Shown here piece after piece: positions 8,034-16,241 of a DNA stretch of 64,000 bases; positions within the stretch are counted from its first letter, which is position 1, and the number at the start of each line of letters is the position of its first letter. This stretch comes from Gemmatimonadota bacterium (GTDB taxonomy: Bacteria; Gemmatimonadota; Gemmatimonadetes; Gemmatimonadales; Gemmatimonadaceae): contig JAPLKS010000020.1 of NCBI GenBank assembly GCA_026387915.1, positions 1-64,000 on the forward strand. The letters are read 5' to 3'. A model generated the notes under the pieces. The model was not told the origin of the DNA. It searched no databases and saw only the letters and a list, made by a program, of their open reading frames with translations. Position numbers and translations under genes: made by a program.

Positions 8034-9758
8034 CTAGCGAACCGCTTCGCGCAGACCATCACGCACCCGCCCGTTCGCCAACCACGGTTGGGTCGAGAGC
8101 ACAAACACCCAGCGGTTCGACAACCCGCCGTCAGACCACACCGTCTTGGCAATGTCAAATCGCACGGTCGTTTGCGTCGGCTGATTGAAGAGGTGACGAA
8201 AGCCCAAGCCCAGCAACAGCGCCTGTGGGTTCGTGGGCGATGCGTTCGACACATCCACCGAACGGTGGCGTTCGCTGAACTGGATGAACGGCACTGCATC
8301 GGCGGCCCAGCGCCCCTCGCGGGAGTAAATCGTAAACGACCGCTCGAGTGACGCCGTGAGCGCACTTTCCGCCAATCGCGTTGTCGGCGCGAGCGAGCGA
8401 AGCACCGGATCCACCATGGAGAGCGCGTAGACATCAGGATCCGGATTCTGCAAGCGCTCAAACGAAACACGGAGCGCCCAGATGCCGCCGCGTCCATGCT
8501 GATAGATGCTTCCAGCGGCGCGCACCGTCCCATTGCTCAAGGAATCCCGATTCCAGTATCCCGACGCCCACACATCGCCAGTCACGATCATCGTCGGGGT
8601 CGGCAGTAACGTGATGCCGCTCCATCCGTCGAAATGCGCGATCCCCTGCTTCGTGGTCGCCTCGGGCCCGATGCCGACCACCCATTCTCCTTCGAGACCG
8701 AGCGGCAGTTCGGCGTTCGGCTGCCCCGGCACCAGCCAGTTCACTTTGCCTACGTCGAGTGATCGGCGAGCCACCCCAACGATGGCCGCGCTGAACTCGC
8801 GACTGACTTCCGGGCTCCCGAGCCGCGCGCCAGGTTGCCGCACAATGATATTGGCTTGCTCGTGCTCCGCACCGAACACAAATGCATAGGTGCGATGTTC
8901 ATCCAGTGCCCATCGCACCGCAGCCGTCCCTGCGTCGGCTCGCCGGCTGATATCGGTGAGCGTCAGGTTCAGGCCGTCGTCCTGAAAGCGCCGCAACTGA
9001 AAGCTCGATACCGAGAAGCGCCACAGATCGCGCGGTGAGTACTGCCGCGACCGCAACGACCAGCTCCACGCGCGTCCGTCCGCGAAAGCACGCAAATACG
9101 CCGCGCCGCGAACCCGCGACCCAAAGAGATATGGCTCCGCCAGTCCAAACGTCGCCGAACCCCGGTCATCGAGTTTTTCCGCCGACGCCGACACCGTGAG
9201 CGCACGTCCAAACAGATTGACTTCCGTCAGCGCGGCGCGTGACGACGTGCGACCATAGCGCACATCCATACGCAAACTCCACGCATCGCGCGTGTGCACC
9301 ACGAGTTCCAGGGGATCGTCCCCACAGCGCGCACCCGTCACGGTGACTTCGTTGTAGAGGCCCGTCGCGCGAAGCCGGCGCACGGACTCGAGGAGCTCCA
9401 GCGAGTCGATCGGCGCACCAATGGCGACAGAAATCTCATTCATCGGCACCCACAACTGTGTGCGCGAGTGGAGTTCCCGCACCACGTTGCCGACAATGCC
9501 ACCCGGTGTTTCTACCGTTTGCGCATCAATCGAAAGCTGCCCCACCGACTGCCCGAGCCACGCCTTCGGAAACCCCGCCGTCAGGGTATCTACACGGCAG
9601 ATCGGCGCCTGTCGCGCGGCGGCCGCGCGCGGCGCGGCCACCAACACCAGCACGGCTAGCGCAAGCCACCCGAGTCGGACCCAGCGTGTCGCCGCCGCGC
9701 TAATACTTAGCGAGATAATTCTCGAGCTCCCACGGCGACACCTGCGTGATATACTCAC
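8034..9758 (-). CDS. Outer-membrane beta-barrel protein with POTRA-like N-terminus
   Basis: About 574 residues. The N-terminus has basic residues and a hydrophobic stretch (LGWLALAVLVLVAAP) ending in AAAARQ, a plausible signal sequence. A short module follows in which ...LLESVRRLRATGLYNEVTV resembles a POTRA domain. The rest alternates polar and aromatic residues in barrel-like strands (for example RAALTEVNLFGRALTVSASAEKL). This recalls Omp85/BamA-like or surface-antigen barrels, but the final strand ends ...REAVR rather than in an aromatic residue. Start choice: GTG at 9758 has AGGAG 4 nt upstream and lies inside the end of glnA, giving a 59-nt overlap. The ATG at 9797 has no such site. It is probably co-transcribed with glnA. 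Client or function unknown. Confidence 0.68.
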   Translation of the reverse strand: MSISRRCRRGSSRIISLSISAAATRWVRLGWLALAVLVLVAAPRAAAARQAPICRVDTLTAGFPKAWLGQSVGQLSIDAQTVETPGGIVGNVVRELHSRTQLWVPMNEISVAIGAPIDSLELLESVRRLRATGLYNEVTVTGARCGDDPLELVVHTRDAWSLRMDVRYGRTSSRAALTEVNLFGRALTVSASAEKLDDRGSATFGLAEPYLFGSRVRGAAYLRAFADGRAWSWSLRSRQYSPRDLWRFSVSSFQLRRFQDDGLNLTLTDISRRADAGTAAVRWALDEHRTYAFVFGAEHEQANIIVRQPGARLGSPEVSREFSAAIVGVARRSLDVGKVNWLVPGQPNAELPLGLEGEWVVGIGPEATTKQGIAHFDGWSGITLLPTPTMIVTGDVWASGYWNRDSLSNGTVRAAGSIYQHGRGGIWALRVSFERLQNPDPDVYALSMVDPVLRSLAPTTRLAESALTASLERSFTIYSREGRWAADAVPFIQFSERHRSVDVSNASPTNPQALLLGLGFRHLFNQPTQTTVRFDIAKTVWSDGGLSNRWVFVLSTQPWLANGRVRDGLREAVR

Positions 9759-11064
9759 GCCACTCCTGTCGCTTCGCGGCAAGGAAGTGCGAGGCAATGT
9801 GCTCGCCCAGCGCGCGCTGCATCACATCATCCTTTTCAAACTCATCACACGCTTCGTCCAGATCGTGCGGCAGATCATCAATCTTCAGCCGACGCTTCTC
9901 GCGATGCGACATCTCCCAAATATTTTCACTCACCGGCTCGCGCGAGCTCGCTTCTGTTTCCACACCGTCGAGTCCGGCGGCGAGCATCACCGCCAGCGCG
10001 AGATACGGATTCGCGCTCGGATCCGGCGATCGCAGTTCCACCCGGGTCCCCGTGCCACGCCGCGCGGGCACCCGAATCAATGGCGACCGGTTGCGCATGC
10101 TCCACGCCACATTGATCGGCGCCTCAAACCCCGGCACGAGCCGCTTGTAGGAATTCACCAACGGATTTGTAATCGCGCACATCCCGCGCGCATGATTCAG
10201 CAGGCCGCCAATGTAGTAGTGCGCCACCGCCGACATCTCATACGCACCCTTGGCGTCGTAAAACGCATTCTTGCCGTCGCGGAACAACGACTGGTGCGTG
10301 TGCATGCCGCTGCCGTTCTGTCCAAAAATTGGCTTGGGCATAAACGACGCATGCATTCCAAATTTTTTGGCCACGTCGCGTACCACAAAACGGAACGTCG
10401 CCAAGTTGTCGGCCGTAGTCAGCGCGTCAGCATACCGAAAGTCGATCTCGTGCTGGCCGTGTGCCACTTCGTGGTGCGCCGCCTCAATCTCAAAGCCCAT
10501 CTGCTCGAGCACGTCCACAATCGCGCGTCGCGCGTCTTCTCCTTGGTCGACGGGCGTGAGATCGAAATACGAGCCCACATCGTGCGTCGCGGTCGACGGG
10601 CCGCCATCGGGGCCGAGCTTGAACAAAAAGAACTCGGCTTCCATGCCGGCGTTCATCGTGTAGCCCATGGCCTTGGCCCGCGCGACCTGGCGCTTGAGCG
10701 CCGCGCGCGGATCCCCGCCAAACGGAACACCGTCCGGTGTCGAGATATCGCAAATCAACCGCGCCACACGGTTCCGCTCGTCGTCGCCCGGAAAAATCCG
10801 AAACGTGCTGAGGTCGGGCGTCAGAAGCATGTCGCTCTCTTCAATCCGCACGAACCCTTCAATGGACGAGCCGTCAAACATGATGTCGCCGTCGAGCGCC
10901 TTCGCGAACTGCGACGCAGGAATCTCGACGTTCTTGTTCACACCGAGGATATCGGTGAACATGAGCCGCAAATAGCGCACCGAGTGCGAGGCGGCCAGCG
11001 CAAGAACATCAGCTTTGGTGGCGCCCGACAAATCGGTGAGCAGGGAACGTGAGGGTCCGGCCAC
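9700..11064 (-). CDS. glnA: Glutamine synthetase type I, alpha subtype
   Basis: Cytoplasmic ATP-dependent glutamine synthetase, 454 residues. Signatures: IMFDGSSIEGF near residue 60, the catalytic NAGMEAEFFLF strand near 138, the ATP-site loop KPIFGQNGSGMHTHQSL near 244, and the RNRSPLIRVP arginine flap near 328. The region that carries the adenylylated Tyr in enteric enzymes reads ENIWEMSHREKRR, with Trp instead of Tyr. With the Bacillus-like length and shape, this indicates a GSI-alpha enzyme not controlled by adenylylation. Start: GTG at 11064 preceded by AAGGAG with 5-nt spacing. Its 3' end overlaps the outer-membrane gene. It is divergent from the zinc-ribbon gene across a 116-bp gap. 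Confidence 0.95.
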   Translation of the reverse strand: MAGPSRSLLTDLSGATKADVLALAASHSVRYLRLMFTDILGVNKNVEIPASQFAKALDGDIMFDGSSIEGFVRIEESDMLLTPDLSTFRIFPGDDERNRVARLICDISTPDGVPFGGDPRAALKRQVARAKAMGYTMNAGMEAEFFLFKLGPDGGPSTATHDVGSYFDLTPVDQGEDARRAIVDVLEQMGFEIEAAHHEVAHGQHEIDFRYADALTTADNLATFRFVVRDVAKKFGMHASFMPKPIFGQNGSGMHTHQSLFRDGKNAFYDAKGAYEMSAVAHYYIGGLLNHARGMCAITNPLVNSYKRLVPGFEAPINVAWSMRNRSPLIRVPARRGTGTRVELRSPDPSANPYLALAVMLAAGLDGVETEASSREPVSENIWEMSHREKRRLKIDDLPHDLDEACDEFEKDDVMQRALGEHIASHFLAAKRQEWREYITQVSPWELENYLAKY

Positions 11065-11180
11065 GTACGCTCCTTCCGGTGATTCCGTGACGGGTGGACG
11101 CGCCGGTCCACCCCTGAGAGGGAAATATCAGGCAGGGGGGGCACCTCCGGCAATCGTTTTTCCGGTGTATTTTTCTTTCT

Positions 11181-12020
11181 ATGACACGCTCTGACTCCAA
11201 GACCTGCCCCCGTTGCGGCAAAGCCGCTTCCGGAAAATTCTGCGTCGAGTGCGGCGCAGCCGTCGCCGCCACCACCTGCGGCGAATGCGCCGGCACCATT
11301 GTCGCCGGCGCCCGTTTCTGTCAGCATTGCGGCGCCTCTGCGGGAGACGCCCCCGCCAAGGGCGGCGCCATCTCCCGTAATCCACTCACGTGGGCCGTAC
11401 CGGGCGTCGCGGTGCTCGCCGTGATCGCCTATTTCATCGGCCAACAACTCGCCAATAAGAACGACCCGTCGGCCAACGCTACCCCACTCTCGGAAGGTGC
11501 CGCGGTCGCACCGTTCGCCGGTGGCGCAGGTGGCGCAGGTGGCGCAGGTGGCGCAGGTGGGGCGGGCGGTGCCGGCGGGGCGGGCAGTGTCGACATCTCG
11601 AAGATGTCCCCCGAAGAACGCGCCTCGCGTCTCTTCGACCGCGTCATGCGCTATGGCGAACAGGGCAAGCTCGATAGCGCGAAAATCTTCGCCCCCATGG
11701 CCATTCAGTCCTACGAAATGCTCGGCAACGCCACCTCCCACTCGCGCTATGACATCGGCATGATCTCCGTTGTCTCGGGCGACGCGACGCGCGCCGCCGC
11801 AGAAGCCGACACTATTCTAAAAGAAAATCCGCAGCATCTCCTCGGCCTCGTGCTCGCCACCAAGGCCGCCGGACTGCGAAACGACCTCAAGGCACGCGCC
11901 GCCTTCGAAAAACGCTTTGTTGCCGCCGAACCGTCCGAGCGCGCCAAGAAAGTGCTCGAGTATGAAGATCATAAATCCGACGTCGATGCCGCCTTGGCTG
12001 CCGCCAAAGGAAAGAAGTAG
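11181..12020 (+). CDS. Double zinc-ribbon, single-pass membrane protein with Gly/Ala linker and TPR-like C-terminus
   Basis: 279 residues. Two CxxC pairs form a zinc ribbon at the N-terminus (CPRCGK...CVECG), and a second set follows (CGEC...CQHCG). A transmembrane segment near residues 72-90 (WAVPGVAVLAVIAYFIG) comes next. Then there is a low-complexity linker of (GGA)n repeats at about residues 112-136, encoded by a 9-bp DNA tandem repeat. The C-terminal 140 residues look helical and resemble tetratricopeptide-type repeats. The topology suggests a cytoplasmic ribbon and an outward helical domain. No enzyme motif is present and I cannot assign a function. It stands alone, divergent from glnA. 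Confidence 0.72.
   Translation: MTRSDSKTCPRCGKAASGKFCVECGAAVAATTCGECAGTIVAGARFCQHCGASAGDAPAKGGAISRNPLTWAVPGVAVLAVIAYFIGQQLANKNDPSANATPLSEGAAVAPFAGGAGGAGGAGGAGGAGGAGGAGSVDISKMSPEERASRLFDRVMRYGEQGKLDSAKIFAPMAIQSYEMLGNATSHSRYDIGMISVVSGDATRAAAEADTILKENPQHLLGLVLATKAAGLRNDLKARAAFEKRFVAAEPSERAKKVLEYEDHKSDVDAALAAAKGKK
11520..11555 (+). repeat. 9-bp tandem repeat GGTGGCGCA, four copies
   Basis: Four perfect copies followed by degenerating ones encode the Gly-Gly-Ala linker of the zinc-ribbon protein. Multiples of three keep the frame, so copy number may vary between strains without breaking the gene. Confidence 0.9.
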
Positions 12021-12185
12021 TTTTAGCGCCACTCAAGAGACACCATAGGGATATTATAGAGACAGTTTGAAGATATTTCCCATCTATTGATCCAAGCCGG
12101 TTACCCGCAGGCTTCTGCTCCCACATGCCGATACTTCTATTGGGAACGATCACTCTGCGCTAGCGTGTACCGGTTCAGTTCACCG

Positions 12186-12191
12186 TAGAAT
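12186..12191 (+). promoter_or_regulatory. -10-like element before the HD-GYP regulator
   Basis: TAGAAT lies 9 nt before the ATG at 12201 and no Shine-Dalgarno is present, so the mRNA would have almost no leader. No good -35 is visible. The rest of the 180-bp gap 12021-12200 shows no other recognisable feature. Confidence 0.35.
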
Positions 12192-12200
12192 GATCGCCGA

Positions 12201-13328
12201 ATGCCAACTCCCCGGGGCATGATGCAATCGACCACTGCTGCTGCTCGAATCACGCGCGCCTTTAGCGCCGCCTCTCTTCCTGTGGCGCGCAATATTCTCG
12301 TCGTGGACGACGAAGAAAATCTGCGCAACGCGATGAGCAAATTTCTCCGCGCGCGCGGTTTCGATGTGTCGAGCGCCGAGGATGGAGCCCGAGCGCTCGA
12401 CCTCCTGCAACACACGGCATTTGACGGCATGCTCTGCGACGTGCGCATGCCCGAGATGTCGGGCCTTGAGGTCGTGCCGCGGGCCCTCGAGCTCTCCCCC
12501 GACCTCGCGATCGTCATGCTGACGGCCGTCAACGACGCCCCCACCGCCACCGAAGCGCTGGCGCAGGGCGCGATGGACTACCTGATGAAGCCCGTCGAGT
12601 TGCCCGACCTTGCCGCGGCCATCGATCGCGCGCTCCACAAGCGCGAGCTCCTGATTCAGCAGCGCCACGTGGAGCGCATGATTCGCGAAGAAGTCGCACA
12701 GCGCACCGAGGAGCTCGAGCACGAAAAGCGTGTCCTCGCCGAAACATCCATTGGCATCGTCCGCACGCTCGTGAATGTGCAGGAAGCCAAGGACATGTAT
12801 CTGCGGGGCCACTCCCAGCGCGTGGCCGCGCTCGCCGCCACGGTCGCGGCCTCGCTGGGGCTCTCGGACGACGACGTGGAGGACATCCGGCTCGCCGGCC
12901 AACTGCACGACATCGGCGAAATCGGGGTCGCGGAGTCGCTCAGCAAAAAGCCGGGCCCGCTCACCGACGAGGAGCGACAGCACCTCCGCGAACACGTCCG
13001 CATTGGCGTCGAAATCCTCCAACCCCTCCCCCAGCTCGACCGCGTGCTCCCGTACGTCCAGGATCACCACGAGAATTGGGACGGATCGGGCTACCCGAGG
13101 GGCATCCAAGGGGAGGCCATTTCGCTCGGAGGCCGGATTGTGCATGCGGTGGACGCTTACGATGCGGTCACCTCGCGACGGGCCTATCGCGAACCAAAGA
13201 CGCCCGAAGAGGCCATCGACTACCTGTCGCTCCTGAGCGGCAGCAAGTTCGACCCCGACGTGTTCGAGGCCATGCGTCCGGTGGTTCTGCGGCGTAAGTC
13301 GTTACACTTCATCGACGAAGTCCCCTGA
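12201..13328 (+). CDS. Response regulator with HD-GYP output domain (RpfG-like, probable c-di-GMP phosphodiesterase)
   Basis: 375 residues. The N-terminal receiver domain has the acidic pocket (VVDDEE near residue 35), the phospho-acceptor Asp in LCDVRMPE near 79 and the conserved Lys in LMKPVE near 132. A short coiled coil follows, then an HD-GYP domain with QLHDIGEIGV near 235 and DGSGYPRG near 293. Known HD-GYP proteins hydrolyse cyclic di-GMP. All hallmark residues are present, so activity is likely. A partner kinase is not in the window. The gene lies just ahead of the RND efflux operon with a 65-bp gap and the same orientation, but a regulatory link to efflux is only suggested. Confidence 0.93.
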   Translation: MPTPRGMMQSTTAAARITRAFSAASLPVARNILVVDDEENLRNAMSKFLRARGFDVSSAEDGARALDLLQHTAFDGMLCDVRMPEMSGLEVVPRALELSPDLAIVMLTAVNDAPTATEALAQGAMDYLMKPVELPDLAAAIDRALHKRELLIQQRHVERMIREEVAQRTEELEHEKRVLAETSIGIVRTLVNVQEAKDMYLRGHSQRVAALAATVAASLGLSDDDVEDIRLAGQLHDIGEIGVAESLSKKPGPLTDEERQHLREHVRIGVEILQPLPQLDRVLPYVQDHHENWDGSGYPRGIQGEAISLGGRIVHAVDAYDAVTSRRAYREPKTPEEAIDYLSLLSGSKFDPDVFEAMRPVVLRRKSLHFIDEVP

Positions 13329-13393
13329 GGGGCTGAGCCCAGCGGTTATCGTCCCCACCCAACGGGGAGGGCTCCTTATACGTTTAAAGCCCG

Positions 13394-14860
13394 ATGAACC
13401 AACGAACCGCATTTTCTCTGCTCCTTTGCGCGGCAGGGGTGGCCTTTGTGTCCCCTCTCGCCGGTCTGCACGCCCAGCAGCGCACCGATACCCTCCGCAT
13501 GGGCGTTGCCGATGCGGTGCAGTATGTGCTTCGCAGCTCCGACGAGAACAAACTCGCGCTGCTCGCCGTCGACATCGCCAACGCGGGCGTCACTACCGCC
13601 TTCGCACCGGGGATGACGCAGTTCCGATTCAACGGCTCCTACTCGCAGGTGCTCAAGAACGCACGCGCCGAACTGGTCGGCACCGTGTTCGGGCAGGCCT
13701 ACACATACACGGGCGCGGTCGCGATCTCGCAGCCGCTCTTTCAGGGCTTACGCATTGTGTCGAGCGCACGCGGCGCGTTGCGCACACGCGATGCTGCGCG
13801 GCTCGATGCCGGCGAAACGCGCGCACGCCTCGCGCTCGACGTGCAACGCTCGTACTTGAACGCACTCTATCTCGCCAAACTCGCCGATCTGCAGAATCGC
13901 AATCTGACGCTGACCTCCGATCGGCTCAAGCAAGTCGAGCTACTCGTCGCCGCTGGTCGTTCATCCAGGTTCGACCTCCTCCGAGCGCGCGTGGACCGCG
14001 CGAACATCGAACCGCTCGCGCTACAAGCGTCTAACGATCGCGACCTCGCCCTGCTCGACGTCAAACGTCTCCTCGACGTAGACGTCGAACGTCCGCTGCT
14101 CCTCACCACCACGCTCGACACCGCAGTTGTCCGCACCATCGTCAACGCCGCACGTGCCGACAGCCTCGGCGAAACCTTGCGCGGCACGGTGCAGTCGGCG
14201 GAGTTCTCCCTCCAAGCACGCCGTGAAGGGGTACGCGTCGCGCGCGCCGATTTCTTTCCGCAGGTGACCGCCACCGCGAACATCGGCTACCTCGCGCTCC
14301 CCACGCGGAATGGCCTCCCCGATCGTCTGGGCGCCACATCCATTGATTTCTGCCCGCCGGGGAGCGCCGCCGGGAAGCTCTGCCAGAACAACGGCTTCTT
14401 CCCCGATCGCAGCATCGGCCTCACCGTCACGTGGGCCCTCTTCGACGGACTTCGCACCAAAGGCAATCTCGACCTCGCCACCGCGCAGGCGCGTATCGCC
14501 GAAACGGCGCTCCATCAGGCGCGCGAAACGGCCGCGCTGGATCTCGCCCGTGCCCGTGCGGAGTTCAGCCGCGCGCGGCTCGCGTGGGAAGCGCGCACCG
14601 TCAACGCCGCAGAGGCCGAAGAAGCCTTTCAGTTGGCGTCACTGCGCTTTCAACGCGGACTCTCCACGCAACTCGAAGTGACCGACGCGCAGGTCGCGCT
14701 GCTCACGGCCCGTTCCACCGAAGCTCGCTCCATCTACGACCTCTATCTCTCCGCCGCCGAACTGGCGCGCGTGCGCGGACGGCCGATTCCGCTTCCCACA
14801 GGCGGCACCGTACCGATCCGCTCCAACGCCGGACTATCCAGTGTATCTGACAATCGATAA
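13394..14860 (+). CDS. TolC-family outer-membrane efflux protein
   Basis: 488 residues with a signal peptide (LLLCAAGVAFVSPLAGLHAQ). The body has the long helical and repeat pattern of outer-membrane efflux proteins, for example ARLDAGETRARLALDVQRSYLNALYLAKLADLQ and a C-terminal equivalent. It would form the trimeric channel of a tripartite pump with the next two genes. Its last codons overlap the start of the adaptor gene by 20 bp. No Shine-Dalgarno is obvious before the ATG. Confidence 0.92.
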   Translation: MNQRTAFSLLLCAAGVAFVSPLAGLHAQQRTDTLRMGVADAVQYVLRSSDENKLALLAVDIANAGVTTAFAPGMTQFRFNGSYSQVLKNARAELVGTVFGQAYTYTGAVAISQPLFQGLRIVSSARGALRTRDAARLDAGETRARLALDVQRSYLNALYLAKLADLQNRNLTLTSDRLKQVELLVAAGRSSRFDLLRARVDRANIEPLALQASNDRDLALLDVKRLLDVDVERPLLLTTTLDTAVVRTIVNAARADSLGETLRGTVQSAEFSLQARREGVRVARADFFPQVTATANIGYLALPTRNGLPDRLGATSIDFCPPGSAAGKLCQNNGFFPDRSIGLTVTWALFDGLRTKGNLDLATAQARIAETALHQARETAALDLARARAEFSRARLAWEARTVNAAEAEEAFQLASLRFQRGLSTQLEVTDAQVALLTARSTEARSIYDLYLSAAELARVRGRPIPLPTGGTVPIRSNAGLSSVSDNR

Positions 14861-16217
14861 CCGACGGTTCGCCGCGTGCCTTATCGCACTCAGCGTGTCG
14901 TCTTCCGTGTTCGCCCAGCAACCCGCAAAAGACGCGGCGGCCTCCAAGCAAGCGCAGGCGCCAACCGCCGCGCCAACCGCCGCGCAAGCCGATGCCAAGG
15001 ACGCCAAAGCCGCGAGCAAGGCCGCCGGAGCGCCAGCCGGAGACGCGAAGAACGGTCGCAAGAGCGGCGGCGGCGATGGACAAAAAGGCGAAGGCGGGCG
15101 CGGGAGTGGTGCCCGCACGGCCAGCGTCGTGCTGTCGGCCACCGACGTTTTTAAAGTCATGCGCACGAATGTCGACGCGGGCGTCGCTATTGCCGGCGAT
15201 CTCCGCCCCATCGAGAGCGCCATCGTGCGTGGACGCATTGACGGCGTACTCGAGAAAGTCACGGTACGCGACGGTCAACAGGTAAGGGCCGGTACGTTAC
15301 TCGCGAAGTTTGAATCCGTCGAACAAGAAGCGTCCCTGCGGAGCGCCGACGCGGATTTCATTGCGACCAAAAGCGACTTCGACACCCAGCAGTGGAACTA
15401 CGAGCAGTCCAAAGAATTGTTTAAAGTGGGGGCCATCGCCGAGCGCGATTTGCGTTCGGCACAGCAGGCCGCGGACGCAGCGCGCGCACGCATGGCCGCA
15501 TCGGAATCGCGGCAGCGTATTGCCCAGAACGTCGTGCGCGACACGAAAGTCATCGCGCCGTTCAACGGCACGATCGACAAACGCAAAGTGCAGAACGGCG
15601 AGAACACGCTGCGTGGCGCCGAAATGTTCACACTCGTGCGCGACGAAGTGCTCGAGCTTGCCGGTACCGTTCCGGCACGACGCGCCAGCGACGTGAAGGT
15701 CGGGCAATCCGTCCGCTTCAATGCCGATTCCCGCCAGTTCAGTGGCCGCGTGGCCCGCGTGAGCGCCACTATCGATCCGGCCACGCGCTCCATCACCGTG
15801 TACGTACAGATCCCCAACGGAAAGGGCGAGCTCAAGGGCAACAGTTTTGCCAACGGACAGATCATCGCCCGCTCCGTCCCCAGTGCGCTGGTGGTCCCGC
15901 AGTCCGCCGTCCGACAGAGTGCAGTGGACGGTAAGTCGTTCGTCTACACCGTCGAAGGCGGTCAGCTCGGGATTGCCAAGGTCAGCACCGGCATCCTCGA
16001 TGAAGCCAAGGGACTCGTCGAAATCGTCGGTGGCGTCAAGGAAGGCGACGTCGTCATTACCGGCAACGTCGGTACGCTGGGCGTCGGCATGAAGGTGACA
16101 CTCCTCGGCAATGAACAGAAATCCGAACGCGGCGGCCGCGGCTCGGGTGGTGGCCGCGGGGCACGCGGCAATGAGACCGGCGCTGATGCAGGCGCCCGCC
16201 CAAAGAAGAGTCCGTAG
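14841..16217 (+). CDS. RND efflux periplasmic adaptor (HlyD/MFP family)
   Basis: 458 residues, GTG start inside the end of the TolC gene. A signal peptide ends near AQQ. A disordered Ala/Lys/Gly linker follows (about residues 28-95). Next come a lipoyl/barrel-sandwich domain (SAIVRGRIDGVLEKVTVRDGQQVRAGTLLAKF), a helical hairpin, the matching half (DTKVIAPFNGTIDKRKVQNGENT), a beta-barrel and a membrane-proximal domain. The C-terminus is an Arg/Gly tail. It bridges pump and channel. No lipobox Cys is present, so it is probably a soluble or signal-anchored adaptor. Confidence 0.92.
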   Translation: MYLTIDNRRFAACLIALSVSSSVFAQQPAKDAAASKQAQAPTAAPTAAQADAKDAKAASKAAGAPAGDAKNGRKSGGGDGQKGEGGRGSGARTASVVLSATDVFKVMRTNVDAGVAIAGDLRPIESAIVRGRIDGVLEKVTVRDGQQVRAGTLLAKFESVEQEASLRSADADFIATKSDFDTQQWNYEQSKELFKVGAIAERDLRSAQQAADAARARMAASESRQRIAQNVVRDTKVIAPFNGTIDKRKVQNGENTLRGAEMFTLVRDEVLELAGTVPARRASDVKVGQSVRFNADSRQFSGRVARVSATIDPATRSITVYVQIPNGKGELKGNSFANGQIIARSVPSALVVPQSAVRQSAVDGKSFVYTVEGGQLGIAKVSTGILDEAKGLVEIVGGVKEGDVVITGNVGTLGVGMKVTLLGNEQKSERGGRGSGGGRGARGNETGADAGARPKKSP

Positions 16218-16241
16218 CCACCACCACCAGGACCCCGTTCG

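Noticed and set aside
9421-11052. Plus-strand open frame across glnA
   Set aside because: Arg/His-rich shadow with no motif; glnA on the other strand is unambiguous.
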